Assembly: GCA_029834535.1 (NCBI GenBank)
Contig: JAQMWT010000010.1
Span: forward strand, 124,001-188,000
DNA length: 64,000 nt
From: Chrysophaeum taylorii
Taxonomy: Eukaryota > Sar > Pelagophyceae > Pelagomonadales > Pelagomonadaceae
Direction of reading: 5' to 3'
Shown here: positions 30,099 through 41,210 of the stretch, piece after piece
Position numbering within the stretch: the stretch's first letter is position 1
How the letters are laid out: each line of letters begins with the position of its first letter
Made by a program: the position numbers and the translations under genes
The notes under the pieces: model-generated
What the model saw: the letters and a program-made list of their open reading frames with translations, nothing else
Databases searched by the model: none
What the model was told of the DNA's origin: nothing

Positions 30099-33000
30099 TC
30101 ATGTCGTGGTGGTGGCTTGTCGCCGGAAAACCTCGAGGGTGACGATGTCGTCGTCTCTCGCCTGGCGGCACGAGTTCGAGTCCTCGTCCTCGTCGTCGCC
30201 CTCGTCGTCGTCCTCGTCGTCGCCCTCGTCGTCGCCCTCGTCGTCGCCCTCGTCGTCGTCGGCTTGGACGACGCGGGGAGTCGACGCGACGCGCGGAGGA
30301 CGGCGCCCCTCCGACTCGCTGTCGTCACGCCCCCCCTTCTTCTTCTTCTTCTTCTTCTCGTCGTCGTCGTCGTGTCTGCTATTCACGGGAAAGATAGGGC
30401 CGCAGGGAAGAAAGAGAAGAGTGCGAAGGGCGTAGACGAATGCGAAGAGCGGGAGAAAGGCGAGGATAATAAGTGGTGCGTTGGCGGTGATGGGCTTGAT
30501 CGTGCCGGTGCGAATGAGCTGAGCGCCTGTAGAGTCGTCACTACGTATTCGAAGACACCCAACCAAAAAAATCAAAAGGATGACAAAAGAACAACGACGC
30601 ACAGTAGAAGGTGGCACTCGAAGCGAACTGCGAAACGAGGGAGAGGGTGTTGTCGTCGTCGAAGACGAAGGGATGCATTTTCAAGCCCAGGATCATGAAG
30701 ACGAGGCTCGTGACAAAACCAATCGCGAGCTGGAAGGCCGAGCCGGGAAAGGCGATGGCGAGGACGGCGGTGAGCGAGACGCGGCGATAGGCCTCGACAA
30801 CCTCCCAGTAGTAGCACCGAGGCTGGTAGTCGATCCACAAAAAACGCAACGAGACCGCGTCGTGGCCCTCGTCGGAGATGAAGCTACGGCGGTTCTCGTC
30901 GAGAATTCGCTGGTGGGTGGGCGAGTGCTTGACGACGTTGTAGAACGAAGGGCTCGATTTTTTGGAGCATCCCACAAAGGCCACCGAGGGTCTGATGATG
31001 CTGCTGCTGCAGTCGGTACCACCAGCACCACCAGCACCACCACCAGAGACTTGGAGGGTCGACGACGACGACGACGACGCGTCGTCTTTTTGTTTCGAGA
31101 GCGAGCCCTTGAGGACGCGGCGGTGACGGACGAGGAGGGCGAGGTACGCGAGCGGGCAGCCGACCGGCCAGACCATGACCGCCGCGATGGCGTAGGGCGC
31201 GATGTTATGTCTCCAGCGCGAGCTCGTGCAGGAGATGGTGGGAACGATGCGGAGGAAGGAGTCGTCTCGGGTGCCCGGGCCCGTGTCTACGTCGTCGCAG
31301 ACGAGCGCGGAGAACGACGCGAGGGAGGCGATCGGGAGCGTGAAGTGGACGAGGAGCAAAAAACTTTCCGTGTAGAAAAGGCGGAGCTTGCGCCTCTCGA
31401 CGCAGGACGGCTGTTGTCTCGCCTTGGCCTGGTACACGAGGACGAGAAAGAGCGCGACGCCGACCGGCGACGCCGTCGTCGCGACGAGCACTCGCTCGAA
31501 GAAGGCGGCGCCGCTGATCTGATCGAGGCATTCCGAGGGGACGAGACCCAACAACGATAAGTTTGAAATCGACATCCAGACGAGGAGCCCGGCGTAGGTA
31601 TTCGGGATTTCGAGATCGAGCGCGACCAACGGCAGGTTGGATATGATTTGGAAGAAGGACAGGATTGCCTTGATTTTCGTGATGACTTTGGACCACTTCG
31701 AGGCGCGCGGGTCGTATCGCCTCGACACCGCCTCGACGACGTGGCTCGCCGCCGAGCTGCCGGTCGTCTCGGCAAACGCCACGCAGAGCTTCGTACCCGT
31801 GTCGGAGCACGCGAGCCAGAGCACGAACGCGCAGAAAATGGTGCCCAAGAGGCCGTAGACGGCGAAGCCGAGTTTTCGGTGCTCTGATTTGCATCGCCGA
31901 CATTTTCGGAGCCAGTCCGCGTAGAACCCCTGCTTGCAGACCTTGCAGAGCGCGCCCGCGTGTCCTTGGGCGCACGCGGCCGTCCCGACCCCAGAGCCGC
32001 CGGGGCACGCGCTCATCCTGTAGCACTCGTAGGCGACGACCGAGCGGCGGGTCGAGCGCCAATAGCCTTTCGCAAGTTCGAGCGTCGCGACGGTGCTGCC
32101 CGGCGTGTCGCAGTCGAAATTATCTTTGCATTCCTTGCACGACGCGCCGTCGAGGTATTCCTCGGCGGGGCACACGCCGCACTTTAGGTCCTTGGCGTCC
32201 AGCACCTCGTTTTCCAAGCACTCGCGGAGGTCAAAGGCGTACGGCAGGCGCGCCGACGCGAGCGATTCGAGCACCAGGTCGATGCTCGCGTTGACGCGCG
32301 ACCCCGGAGCCTCCGTGATGATCGTCTGGTCGAACACCGCGCGACCCTCTCGCACGAGGACTATCGAGTTTTCTACCGGCGAATTCGTGTGGATCATCGC
32401 GGCGAGCCCGTGGAGCGACGTCACCAGCTGGCCGTAATAGTCGCGGACATCCACGATGATCGGCGATGTGATCGTCTCGCCGCTCGCGACGACCTGCTGG
32501 TTGCTATTCGACTCGAGAAAGAGCGCCGGCGTCGCGACGCTCGGGCCGTATTTCGCAGCGTTGCCGGAAACGCGGGCGATCGAGAGGAGCCTCGGCTCGA
32601 CTTTGTTCCAGAACACCGCACCGCCACCGCCGTCGGGCGCTTGGTTGTCCACGAGCCGTGTTGGACTGCGCGTCGTCGCGTTGTCGACGCGAAACCGCAC
32701 GGCCTCGCTCTGCGTCCCGTTCTTCTTCCACGGTGGCGGAGGAATCTCGTAGACGGCGTCCCCGACGACGACAACCTGGACGTTTGCGCCGAAGAAGCGC
32801 TGACCCAGGGTGTCGACGATCGTTGCATCGTACTCGCCGGGCACCAGGCACGTGGTCGACACCGCGACGGCTGCGGCGCGCCCAGTCGCGCGGTACACCT
32901 CGCGGTTCCCCGAGTCGGTCGCGACGACGACGCGCGCGTAGCGCTCCTCGAGTTCGTAGCACGCGCAGCCGTCGCACCTCGTCGGGTCCCCTAAAAAGCC

Positions 33001-35796
33001 ATCGCTCTGGAGTGTCTCGCAGCCGACGCTCCAAGCGTCGCACGTCTGGACGCCTTCCTCGATGTTGGGCCACGGCACGACCCCACAGGTCGCCGTCGTC
33101 GAAGTCATGTCGACGACGACGTCGACGTCGACGCATTCGTCTCCGCGATCCAAAGCGACGTCCGAGTCGTCGCCGAGGACCGCGATAGCGCCACCGTTAG
33201 CTCCGTCCAGGGCTTTGTTTGCGACGACATCCACGCCCCGCAGCTCGACCTTGGAGTCCTCGACGAAAAGAGCTCCTCCGTACGAGCCGCGCGCTTGATT
33301 TTCCGACAATACGCCCGCGACGACGATCGCCTCGGACACGCGCACCACGGCGACGCCACCGCCGTCCGAGGCTGCGTTTCTCGAGATGTTGACATCCCGT
33401 AACACCACCGAGGCCGCCGTGTCAGCGCTCGCAAAGCCTCCCGTGCCCTCGAACGCCGTGTTCCCCGACGCCGACGACTCGTTGACTCTGAGCGACGCGA
33501 GGATGCCGACGAAGACGCCGCCCCCCGCCTGGACGGCGGAATTGAAGCTCCAGGTCGACCCGTAGATGCTTATTGACGACAGCATGTCCTGGTAGCAACC
33601 GCCACCCTGCTTGGACGCTGCGTTCGCAACGATGGCCGTGCCAAACAGGTGCGCTCGCGCACTCTCCACGACCGCGAGCGCTCCGCCGCGCGCGGCCAAA
33701 TTCCGACCAAAAAAAGGCCGCCCTTCGCCGCGCGACGAGAGTACGAGACGTTGGGTGGCCGCGTGCTTTCCGACCTCGACGGTCAGCGACACCTCCTCTT
33801 CGTCGCGCATTTTTGCCGCTGTTGCTCCCGCCGCCGAGACGGCCGAGACGAAGACGGCGCCGCCCGACCACCCCGCCGAGTCGCCCGAGACGGCGTAGAC
33901 GTCGTGCTCCGCAGCAGCGCGGAGGCAAGCGACGCGCGGCTCGGGAGTCGTACCAAGGTCGACCTCGCCGGCCCCGAACATCTCGAGCGAGGCGCCGCGC
34001 TCGTCGCGCGACAGCCGATCGGCGCCGCCGACGACGACGACGCGCGCCTCGGCGACGACCGTCGCGCCGACCGTCGTTTCGGCCGATGCTTCCGAAAAAT
34101 CGAGGCGTGTCTCGACCCATCGGCAAGCGTCCGACGACGCGTAGACTCGTGCGTCGGCGCCTGCGACGTCGACGCCGCCGCCGCTCGTGCCGCAATTGTT
34201 CTCGACCACTCGGACTCCGCCCTCGAGCGCCGCGACGCCCTGCTCGCGCACGGCGACGCCGCCGCCCGCGCCGCCGGCCGCGTTCCCCGACACGACAGTC
34301 CCCGACGTCAGGTAGACCTGCCCGAGCACCAGCAGGCCGCCGGCCTCGCCCGCTGCCGTGTTGTTTGCCACGACGACCTCGCCCGAAAACGACGCCTCGG
34401 CCGAGTTGCCCACGAGCACGGCGCCTCCCGAACCACCGGCGACGTTCCCTACGATGCGAGTCCCCGCGCCCAACACGAGGACACTCCCCGCGTCGAGCTC
34501 GACAGCCCCGGTGTCGCCGTCGGTCGAGCACCCAGTGATCGAACCGAACGACGAAATCTCCAGCGCTCCCAGCAATCCGACTTTACCGGCGCCTCGTTCG
34601 TTGCGCGCGTAGCACGACTCGATTCTGCCGCCGCCGCGCAGGTACATCGTCGTCCAAGTCCACAAGTTGAAGGCACCCGAGTGGATTCCAGCTCGGCATC
34701 GCGCGATGCGCCCGGTCACCTCGACGACGGATCTCGTCCACGCGACCAGCCCGCCGCCGGCAATCGTCGCCGCGCAGTCCTCGATAGCACCAACGATCCA
34801 CACTGTTGCGCCGACGTACGTCCTCAACCCCCCACCAAACACCGCCGTGCACCGCCGAATCGTGCCGCGCAACACGACAAGCGTGTAGTCTTCCGCGACC
34901 ACGCCGCCGCCAAAGTACGCGTCCGAGTCCGCGACCGACGCTTTCTCTCCTATCTCGAGCTCTCCGCGACTCGCGAGACTCAACGCGCCGCCGCGTGTTG
35001 CAGAGCACGTCGAGATTACCGACCGGTCTTCGATCTCGGCCCGACGGCTGACATACAGCCCACCGCCAGCGATGGCGGTGCAACCCTCGATCCGCGCGCC
35101 CCCTCGAAGAGCTACCGAGCCGCCCGCGAACGCGCCGCCGCCCTTCCGCCCGGCCGCGCTCGCGAAAACCCGGCTCGATATCAAGGTGATGTTGCTCCCG
35201 GACCAGCCGGCGATCGCGCCGCCAAAATATACAGCCGTGCATGCCTCGAACGTCACGTTGACGGCCACGAGCGACGCGTTCGCGTGGACGACCGCGCATC
35301 CTCCGACATCCGCCGTGCCCCCCGTCAGAATCAGGTTTTCCAACGTCGCGTCCTGTTGCACGCTCAAGAGTCGAGTGCTGCCGACGGCCTTGAGTTTCGT
35401 CATCCCTGTGATCGAGGCGCGCGTCTCAACCTCGATTGCCGATCGGACGTCCAGCGACGCTGCTCGCACGGAAGCGCACACGGCCGACGCCGACGACGAC
35501 GCCGCCGTGAATGCGACCGACAGCTCCGCTTCGGTGCTGATGACGATGCTCGCGCACGACGTGCCCGACGACGAACCCTTGCGCACCGAACACCGCCGGC
35601 AGCCGCGGCAGTCGCAGGCGCTTTCCTCCCACAACACCCTGTCCTCGAGCTCGCTGCACGTCGTGCCGAGCCGCTCGACCTGATCTTCGCACGTCGTGTT
35701 GCTGCGCAAACACGTCGCGGGACACGTCTCGTTCGCTTGGGCCGCCGCTACCGTGGCGATCACCACCATCTTCACGATTGTCTTATTGACCCACAT
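30099..35796 (-). CDS. Large parallel beta-helix (GG-repeat) surface protein with C-terminal multi-TM domain
   Basis: Proposed join 35796-30585 and 30526-30099 (1,879 residues, 58-bp intron with GT..AG). A signal peptide (MWVNKTIVKMVVIATVAAA) is followed by a Cys-rich stretch, then about 850 residues of short repeats of the type C.A..GGG..V/L and N.A..GGA..V, as in pectin-lyase/polymorphic outer membrane-type beta-helices. A Cys-rich EGF-like segment follows (CGVCPAEEYLDG; GALCKVCKQGFYADW), then several hydrophobic helices (for example VYGLLGTIFCAFVLWLACS; IAPYAIAAVMVWPVGCPLAY; LAIGFVTSLVFMILGLKM). The second exon adds a last helix (APLIILAFLPLFAFVYALRT) and a Lys/Asp/Glu-rich cytoplasmic tail. 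This layout is typical of large membrane proteins in stramenopile algae; the ligand is unknown. Without the intron the frame would end at 30,541. Confidence 0.75.
30175..30265. repeat. GTC/CTC-type low-complexity run in coding tail
   Basis: Imperfect (CTCGTCGTCGCC)n, encoding the acidic EGDDEGDDE tail of the minus-strand gene. A (TTC)n run at about 30,340-30,358 encodes the poly-Lys part. Both are coding on minus in the spliced model. Confidence 0.7.
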
Positions 35797-36432
35797 CGAT
35801 CAAGTCTTTTTTTTAACGCTCTCTTCTCGGCCGGGCGGCGTGGAAATCTCGTATGCCACGTGGTACATCATCCTACGTATCCGTATTTTTGTTGTATAAC
35901 TCATACCACCTGACTTTCGTAATAATGTTACATACAATAATACACTTTTGTTTGTACAAAAGCGCGTTTGCGCATAAACCAGGTTTCTTCGAGCAAAACT
36001 GCAGATCGACCGCCCCACCAACGCCGCTTTGCCACTTTCGAGTACGCCTCAAACGGCGTCGATCGGCATCTGGAGACCTGGAAAGTAAATGTCCCGATTA
36101 GCGAGGTTTTGGGCAGCGGAGACGTCTTGGGTCACTAGGTTTTTCGAGGGCAAGACCATCGAGTTTTCGCGGTTCTCTTGATGCCGATATCGATAGCCCT
36201 TAGTCGGCTTTGGGGGGGCTTGGTTCGTCAGAACAACCAACACACGTGGGATGACGACGATCTTCAGTTTTCTCTTCTGGAAGCTTTTTCGTCCGTTTTG
36301 GGCGCACGTTGTGTACTCAGAAAGAACACGCAACGGACCGATTTTACCTCATCATTTCACACAAAATGGAGAAGAGTTGCGGTGCTGCATTTGACGCCTG
36401 ACGCGCCGTCCGAGCGCGTCCGGACAGTTTCG
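35797..36432. other. Intergenic stretch
   Basis: 5' flank of the beta-helix gene (minus) and of the next plus-strand ORF. Plus-strand frames are open between 36,178 and 36,432 but show no protein-like conservation by eye. Nothing further recognised. Confidence 0.4.
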
Positions 36433-36893
36433 ATGCATCTACGCAGCCTGGTGGCTCTCGTCATCCTGGCTGCAGTCGGAGGTGAAGAGACGGTGTACAC
36501 CAGACAAACCGTGCTCTTCTGGCCACCCAAGGCACGGGAGTACTCTTTTGACCCACTCCCGCAGGGCGTGCGACAGTACTCGAAGTCGCACAAGCACGCG
36601 GGGAAGTACTTCGCGTGCTTTGACTACCACGAGCGAGGGCTGGAGCGAGGAAGGACCGAGGTCGTCAAGGTGGGTGTCTACGACGACACTGTCGCGGAAG
36701 CCGTAAAATGCGCGTCAAAAAGCATCGCCTCGCACGTGAGCTCAAGGCCAACGCTGCCGGTCGCAAGAAGAAAACCAAAGAGGCCGAGGCGGGCTCCGGT
36801 GCCGGTTCGCCAGCGAAGAAGAAGGCGCGCGCGGCCGCGGCGGTTTCACTCGGAACTCCCACCGGGCCTCGCCGCAGTTCTAGTTGCGTATAG
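36433..36893 (+). pseudogene. Possible AP2-like domain ORF with signal-like N-terminus
   Basis: From ATG 36,433 the frame reads a hydrophobic start (MHLRSLVALVILAAVGG), then GVRQYSKSHKHAGKYFACFD and VVKVGVYDDTVAEAVKCASK. The pattern GVR, aromatic/basic strands, then VGVYDD..EA resembles an AP2/ERF-type domain. After about 36,710 the sensible continuation (KKHRLARELKANAAGRKKKT) is in another frame and ends at 36,893. A hydrophobic leader on an AP2-like protein is odd, so the start may be wrong or an intron missed. Identification tentative. Confidence 0.3.
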
Positions 36894-37380
36894 TTCGCTC
36901 GACCGCACCAGTCCAAGTAGAATCACGACGGATCCTGGCGAACTGCACCGACTTCAAGGATGAAAAGAATATCCTCCAACACCTCGTCGAGGACCGCGGC
37001 CACCTCCTTCTCTTATCCCCGAAGTACCATCCCGAGCTCGCCGGTGACGGCGTCGAGTACGGGCGGGGCATGTCCGAGCAGTACTTCCGTCGCCACAACG
37101 TCGGCACTGCGGCGCAGATGACTGCCAACCAACTCACCGTCATCATCTTCGAGTCTATTGACTCTGCCAACCTGCCTCTCGCTCGCCTCATATGCGCTAC
37201 TCGGGGATAAAAGGAGCGCGAGTACGAGCTCGCGTACGCCAGCGAGAACCAAGTTTGCGCCGAAATGGACTACACCGCCATCGAGGCCGCCAAACACACT
37301 CAGAAACTCCGCCGGGAACACCACGCGCATCGCTCTATCCCCCAAAGTGAGCTTACTCGCCTCGACGAGGCGGAAACATG
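36884..37380 (+). pseudogene. DDE-type transposase C-terminal fragment
   Basis: The frame contains EDRGHLLLLSPKYHPELAG, GVEYGRGMSEQYFRRHN and later REYELAYASENQ and AAKHTQKLRREHH. The SPKYHPELAG..EY..G run, before a basic YFRRHN segment, is the end of a DDE transposase core of the type with a final H.E near a Trp/Gly-rich stretch. A stop at 37,208 and missing N-terminal acidic residues show that it is a remnant. Confidence 0.5.
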
Positions 37381-37744
37381 AGCATGTCACGTCTTAGTAC
37401 ACATCTGCCGCGTTTTATGATGTCACAGACCGTCACTTTCTCGACGAGGGTGATCGGGACGGCACGTTGACTGTCCCGCGCACGCGAATCCGCTTCGAAA
37501 TCGGATGGTATAGAGGAGTTGTGTCCTGCGAAAAACCTCCCGAAGTCGCAAAATCGCCGCCCCGGTCGGGAAAAAACGATATCCCCGCGTTAACAGGTCC
37601 GCCGAACCCCATTCGAATCTTCACGGGCAGCCCAAGACACCCCTTCTGGCGACTCTGTCGGCCCCTCTTGTCCGGCCGATACCAACCTTGACCCTTACCC
37701 TTTTTCCTCTCTTCTCCCCTGTTCTTCTCTAATAACGTCATCAT

Positions 37745-38536
37745 ATGAAACCAATGGAAGCAAACGCTCCGCCCCATCTACTAGATCAACCACACCAACT
37801 CGTGGAAGATTCCACTTCCTCGAAGGTTATGGGCACCTCCGCTTATGGAGGCCCTCACCGCGAAGTGGGAGGACGATCGACACCTGCGCTCTCAGGCCGA
37901 TGCACACAATCCGGCAATAGGTGTTCCGGAGTCAACCGGTCAAATCCTTGCGTCACGAACGACAACCCAAGTTCCGACATCTCGAAGATCAAGATGCCAC
38001 CTTCCTCTGAGGACGTCGATCCGCCTCCTCCGCACACCGCTCCGCCTTACCTCGATGTTCAAACAATCGACGCCTGCATCGCCCTTGTTGCGACTTGGCG
38101 CGCGGAGCTTGCCCTCGACCGCGCCGCTCGCGACGCCCGTGAAGCATCCGCTGCCGGCAAAGTGGCTGACGCCATTAACGCCTCTGTTGCGGCCAAAGTG
38201 CGAAGCGCGCTCTCGACGACCGCGACGCTCTCTTAGCCTCGCGTGCGGCTGACCATGCCAAGTGTGCTCTCCGTGACGCCAGTAGCGCTTCTGATGCGGC
38301 ACTCCGCGCCAAACGTGCCCTTCTCCGCGCCGCTTGCCGCGACGTCCGCAAACAAAGCCTCTGCTGCGACCGACCGTGCTCTTCGTGACGCCCGCAAAGC
38401 GTCAGTTGCGGCCAAACGAGCCCTCGCCCGCGCCGCTCGTCGCGACGCCCGTGAAGCTTCCGCTGCAGCCAAAGTGGCGGACTCCGTCAATCCTACTGTA
38501 GTCGCCGCCATGCCACCCAGGGCTCACCAGCGGTAG
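37745..38536 (+). pseudogene. Ala/Arg/Asp-rich repetitive ORF, frameshifted
   Basis: Two open parts, 37745-38236 (163 codons) and 38243-38536 (97 codons), in different frames. Both carry the motif RDAREAS.A.KVAD (38.13 and 38.44 kb), within an internal direct duplication of roughly 300 bp. The N-terminal part is Pro/Ser-rich (MPPSSEDVDPPPPHTAPPYL). Helical Ala-rich repeats suggest a structural or DNA-compacting type protein, but no family is recognised. It may be a gene with an intron or an indel between the two parts. Confidence 0.3.
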
Positions 38537-38667
38537 CGTTGAGTATGGTCGAGGCCAGTCAAAGCATAATACCGGTACGGAAATTAAAATAGCGCGCCAA
38601 CAACGTGAGCCTGTCTTCGCTCGCACGCTCCCGCTACAAAACTCTAGTTCACGGCTCCGAGAACCAC

Positions 38668-38927
38668 CGACCCACCGAGTTATAGCTCGACCCACCGAGT
38701 TATAGCTCGACCCACCGAGCTATAGCTCGACCCACCGAGTTATAGCTCGACCCACCGAGTTATAGCTCGACCCACCGAGTTATAGCTCGACCCACCGAGC
38801 TATAGCTCGACCCACCGAGTTATAGCTCGATCCACCGAGTTATAGCTCGACCCACCGAGCTATAGCTCGACCCACCGAGTTATAGCTCGACCCACCGAGT
38901 TATAGCTCGACCCACCGAGTTATAGCT
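38668..38927. repeat. 20-bp minisatellite, 13 copies, semi-palindromic
   Basis: Thirteen units of CGACCCACCGAGTTATAGCT. Three units (3, 7 and 10) have GAGCTATAGCTC, a perfect palindrome, where the others have GAGTTATAGCTC. One unit has TCCACC for CCCACC. There is no spacer diversity, so it is not a CRISPR. Confidence 0.95.
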
Positions 38928-39055
38928 CGTTCACGGGCGTTATAGGCGCCAGCCGCGCCAAAATCGAACGACAGGGAGTTCACTCGTTCACGGACGTTAT
39001 AGCCGCCAGCCGCGCCAAAATCGAACGACAGGGAGTTCACTCGTTCACGGGCGCA
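38928..39055. repeat. 62-bp direct duplication
   Basis: Two copies of a unit with GTTCACGG, CGTTATAG, CGCCAGCCGCGCCAAAATCG and ACAGGGAGTTCACTC, plus the start of a third. Directly follows the 20-bp minisatellite. Confidence 0.9.
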
Positions 39056-39169
39056 CACACACTCTCCTCTATTCGCGCAATCTTCGCGTCATGTCTATCC
39101 GCGGTATCCTTGTGGAAGACACAATATTGTCAAAACTAGCACACGTAACACGCGAGGCACAACATCGAG

Positions 39170-39475
39170 CACGTCCTTCTCGCTGGGATTCTCTTATCGG
39201 GCAAAACGTGAGCACGCTACCACCCACGTCCTTCTCGCTGGGATTTTCTTATCGGGCAAAACATGTGCATACACGCCCTTCTCGCTGGGATTCTCTTATT
39301 GGGCAAAACATGTAGACGCAACATGTGTATATGCGCATGTGCATGCCACCATTCTGGACATACACGCCCTTCTCGCTGGGATTCTCTTATTGGGCAAAAC
39401 ATGTAGACGCAACATGTGTATATATACGCAACATGTGTATATATATGCGCATGTGCATGCCACCATTCTGGACAC
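39170..39475. repeat. Tandem and interspersed repeats (CTTCTCGCTGGGATTCTCTT)
   Basis: Four copies of CTTCTCGCTGGGATT, CTTATTGGGCAAAACATG-type units separated by TA-rich steps (ACATGTGTATATATA). A larger duplication includes GCGCATGTGCATGCCACCATT. No gene. Confidence 0.9.
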
Positions 39476-39503
39476 TACCTCCCTGCTCAAGAACCCAGTC
39501 GCT

Positions 39504-39611
39504 TCCGAATCCGGGACTCGAACCCGAGTCTCTCGGGATCATTAGCATGGTCTAGAAATTGGACCGCGTGCCATGAAAGCCGAGTATGATGACCGCCTTT
39601 ACCAATTCGGA
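39504..39611 (-). tRNA. tRNA-Leu-like gene with CAT in the anticodon position (possible pseudogene)
   Basis: The minus strand has the same acceptor stem (TCCGAAT/ATTCGGA), D arm and T arm (GGGTTCGAGTCCC) as the neighbouring tRNA-Leu. The loop reads TTCATGG, giving CAT at positions 34-36, and the segment after it differs entirely (GCACGCGGTCCAATTTCTAG). The 3' half of an anticodon stem for CGGCT is not found. Either the intron/anticodon arm was replaced, making a pseudogene, or a longer intron folds differently. About 108 nt in all. Confidence 0.5.
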
Positions 39612-39628
39612 TGAAGCACCATCGAAGA

Positions 39629-39735
39629 TTCCGAATCCGGGACTCGAACCCGAGTCTCTCGGGTTCAACGGCGTGCAGGATTCGAACTCTGCAGTCTTGA
39701 AAGCCGAGTATGATAACCGCCTACACCAATTCGGA
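39629..39735 (-). tRNA. tRNA-Leu(CAA) with short intron
   Basis: Minus strand, about 106 nt plus discriminator A. Acceptor TCCGAAT pairs with ATTCGGA. D arm GTGT..ATAC. Anticodon stem CGGCT, loop TTCAAG: CAA at 34-36 after T33 and before G37. T arm TCGGG-TTCGAGT-CCCGG, and a long variable arm as in class II tRNAs. Between position 37 and the 3' anticodon stem (GCCG) lies an intron of about 21 nt that can form a TGCAG/CTGCA hairpin. tRNA-Leu(CAA) commonly has an intron in eukaryotes. Confidence 0.8.
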
Positions 39736-40129
39736 ACATACCCGTAACCCGCACACACAACCCTGTGATGAAATGGAAGCAGAAATGTTGTTAATAACTA
39801 CGCACGCAGGCAAGTAAGTAGGACGTACGCACGCTGCCGGCGGACGAATGTGGGACGAAGTCCCAAGAATCAGGGTTTAGGCTCAGTTATTCGTCGCGAG
39901 CCAGACCGTGTTTACCGCCGATTGACGCAAGAACATCACTCACAACCTCATCTTGAGTGATTAGGATCCGATGCGATTGCATAAAAGTACCTCGTATGCA
40001 TTGTCAGCTATGCGTTGTTCCGCTCCTCGTTGTGCTTCTCGATTTTAATGAAAGCAAGGTCGTTCATTTTCGCGTGGCGGAGTCGGTCGTGGTCGTGGCA
40101 GCCGCTCGCACCAGCGCCACACGAACACC

Positions 40130-40790
40130 CCCTCACCATGTTTTATCAACATGGTGGGCGACATCGCAGACTATGTCCACGACCCGCGCTGGCTCTTCCA
40201 GCGAGATATTCTCGCGCCCCGTCGAAACGATGTTGTCGATTATGTCAACGCGCGCGCGACCGCGGCCTTTCGCTGGGACGAGTCGACGGAGTTCTTTTCG
40301 GCCGATGAGGTTGGATCGGAAGACGACGCCTAGCTCTTTCCAGTCGAGTTTCTTAACTCCCTGACAATCACCGGCGTGCCAACTTTGACCACGAGCTTAA
40401 ACATCTTCGCAATCGCGACCCGTCGCACGGCCACCGCAACGGCACCAGATACATCATCGATCGTATCGTCTCGTCTCGCCGAGGCTCCTCCTACTCGCCT
40501 ATTGGGTGAACGGCGAGGAAAAAAAAAAGTCGTGATCCCGCGCGTCGCCCTCACCGCGAAGCGGGGCTTGCTCCCCTTCGAGCTTCGCCGACGCCAGTTT
40601 TACCCGCCTTCGCCATAATGATCAACAAGAGGCAGCGCCAGACGCCCCGCAAGGTCGGCGTCTTGCCCAAGCCCGTCTCCAGCCACGGCCAGCTCGACGT
40701 GGCTCTCGGCCGAGTCGGGAAGCCCGAGGATATCGTCTTCTGGGTCGACGACTCCACCCTACCCCGCATGTGCTGCACGATACCGACACC
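40130..40790 (+). pseudogene. Helitron PIF1-like helicase, C-terminal part, copy 1
   Basis: Plus-strand frames read in order: WLFQRDILAPRRNDVVDYVN (helicase RAILAPTN..V..IN element), TEFFSADEV, FPVEFLNSLTITGVP, NRDPSHGHRNGTRYIIDR, FAIMINKRQRQTPRKVGV (motif VI, usually INKSQGQT) and SSHGQLDVALGRV (usually FSHGQLYVALSRV). This series is the C-terminal half of Helitron RepHel proteins. Frameshifts and changed motif VI residues mark a dead copy. Repeat R1 follows within 250 bp. Confidence 0.8.
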
Positions 40791-41014
40791 CCCCCCCGCG
40801 TTTACACGCGCAGTGTCGTCTACGGCGAGCTCCTCGGGTAGCCGCCCTCTCTCCCGCAGCAGGGTCGTCGGGCGCAGTGCCCAGCAGGCCGCAGCACCGA
40901 CTCATGTGTGTTGAACAGAGAACGAAGATGCGGAACACCCTGAAAAGACGAGCGTTTGCGAGGGATCGGGTCGAGTGAGCGCAGAACGAAAGGCGGCGTT
41001 TAAGATTATGCACC

Positions 41015-41210
41015 AAGTGAACGGGCGGGGCCCGTCCTATCTTCGCCTGCCCCACGACTCGGCGATGACCCTGGCTAGGCCCCGCATACCTATCTACGCC
41101 TGTCAGGCACATCCCTCCAACCCCGCAAAACCACACACATCCTTCGTGCGCCACACACAGCCCCACCCCTCTTAGCAGTCGACCTTAAAAGACTAAACAA
41201 ACAGAATATC
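41015..41210 (+). repeat. Dispersed repeat R1, copy 2
   Basis: Begins GGGCGGGGCCCGTCCTATCT, then GCCCCACGACTCGGCGATGA, GGCACATCCCTCCAACCCCG and CCCCTCTTAGCAGTCGACC with AAACAAACAG. It extends the core seen at copy 1 on its left, as does the copy at 46.4-46.7 kb. Confidence 0.85.

Noticed and set aside
33422-34531. 369-codon minus-strand ORF
   Set aside because: Frame shadow of the beta-helix gene with extreme Arg/Gly content.
33649-35913. 754-codon plus-strand ORF
   Set aside because: Shadow of the beta-helix gene: the GC-rich codon usage of the minus strand keeps the complement open. Composition is Arg/Asp/His-rich without domains.
38668-38927. CRISPR-like array
   Set aside because: The 20-bp units are directly abutting, with no unique spacers; eukaryotic minisatellite.
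40759-41166. 135-codon minus-strand ORF
   Set aside because: Crosses the helicase end and repeat R1 in antisense; no coherent domain.
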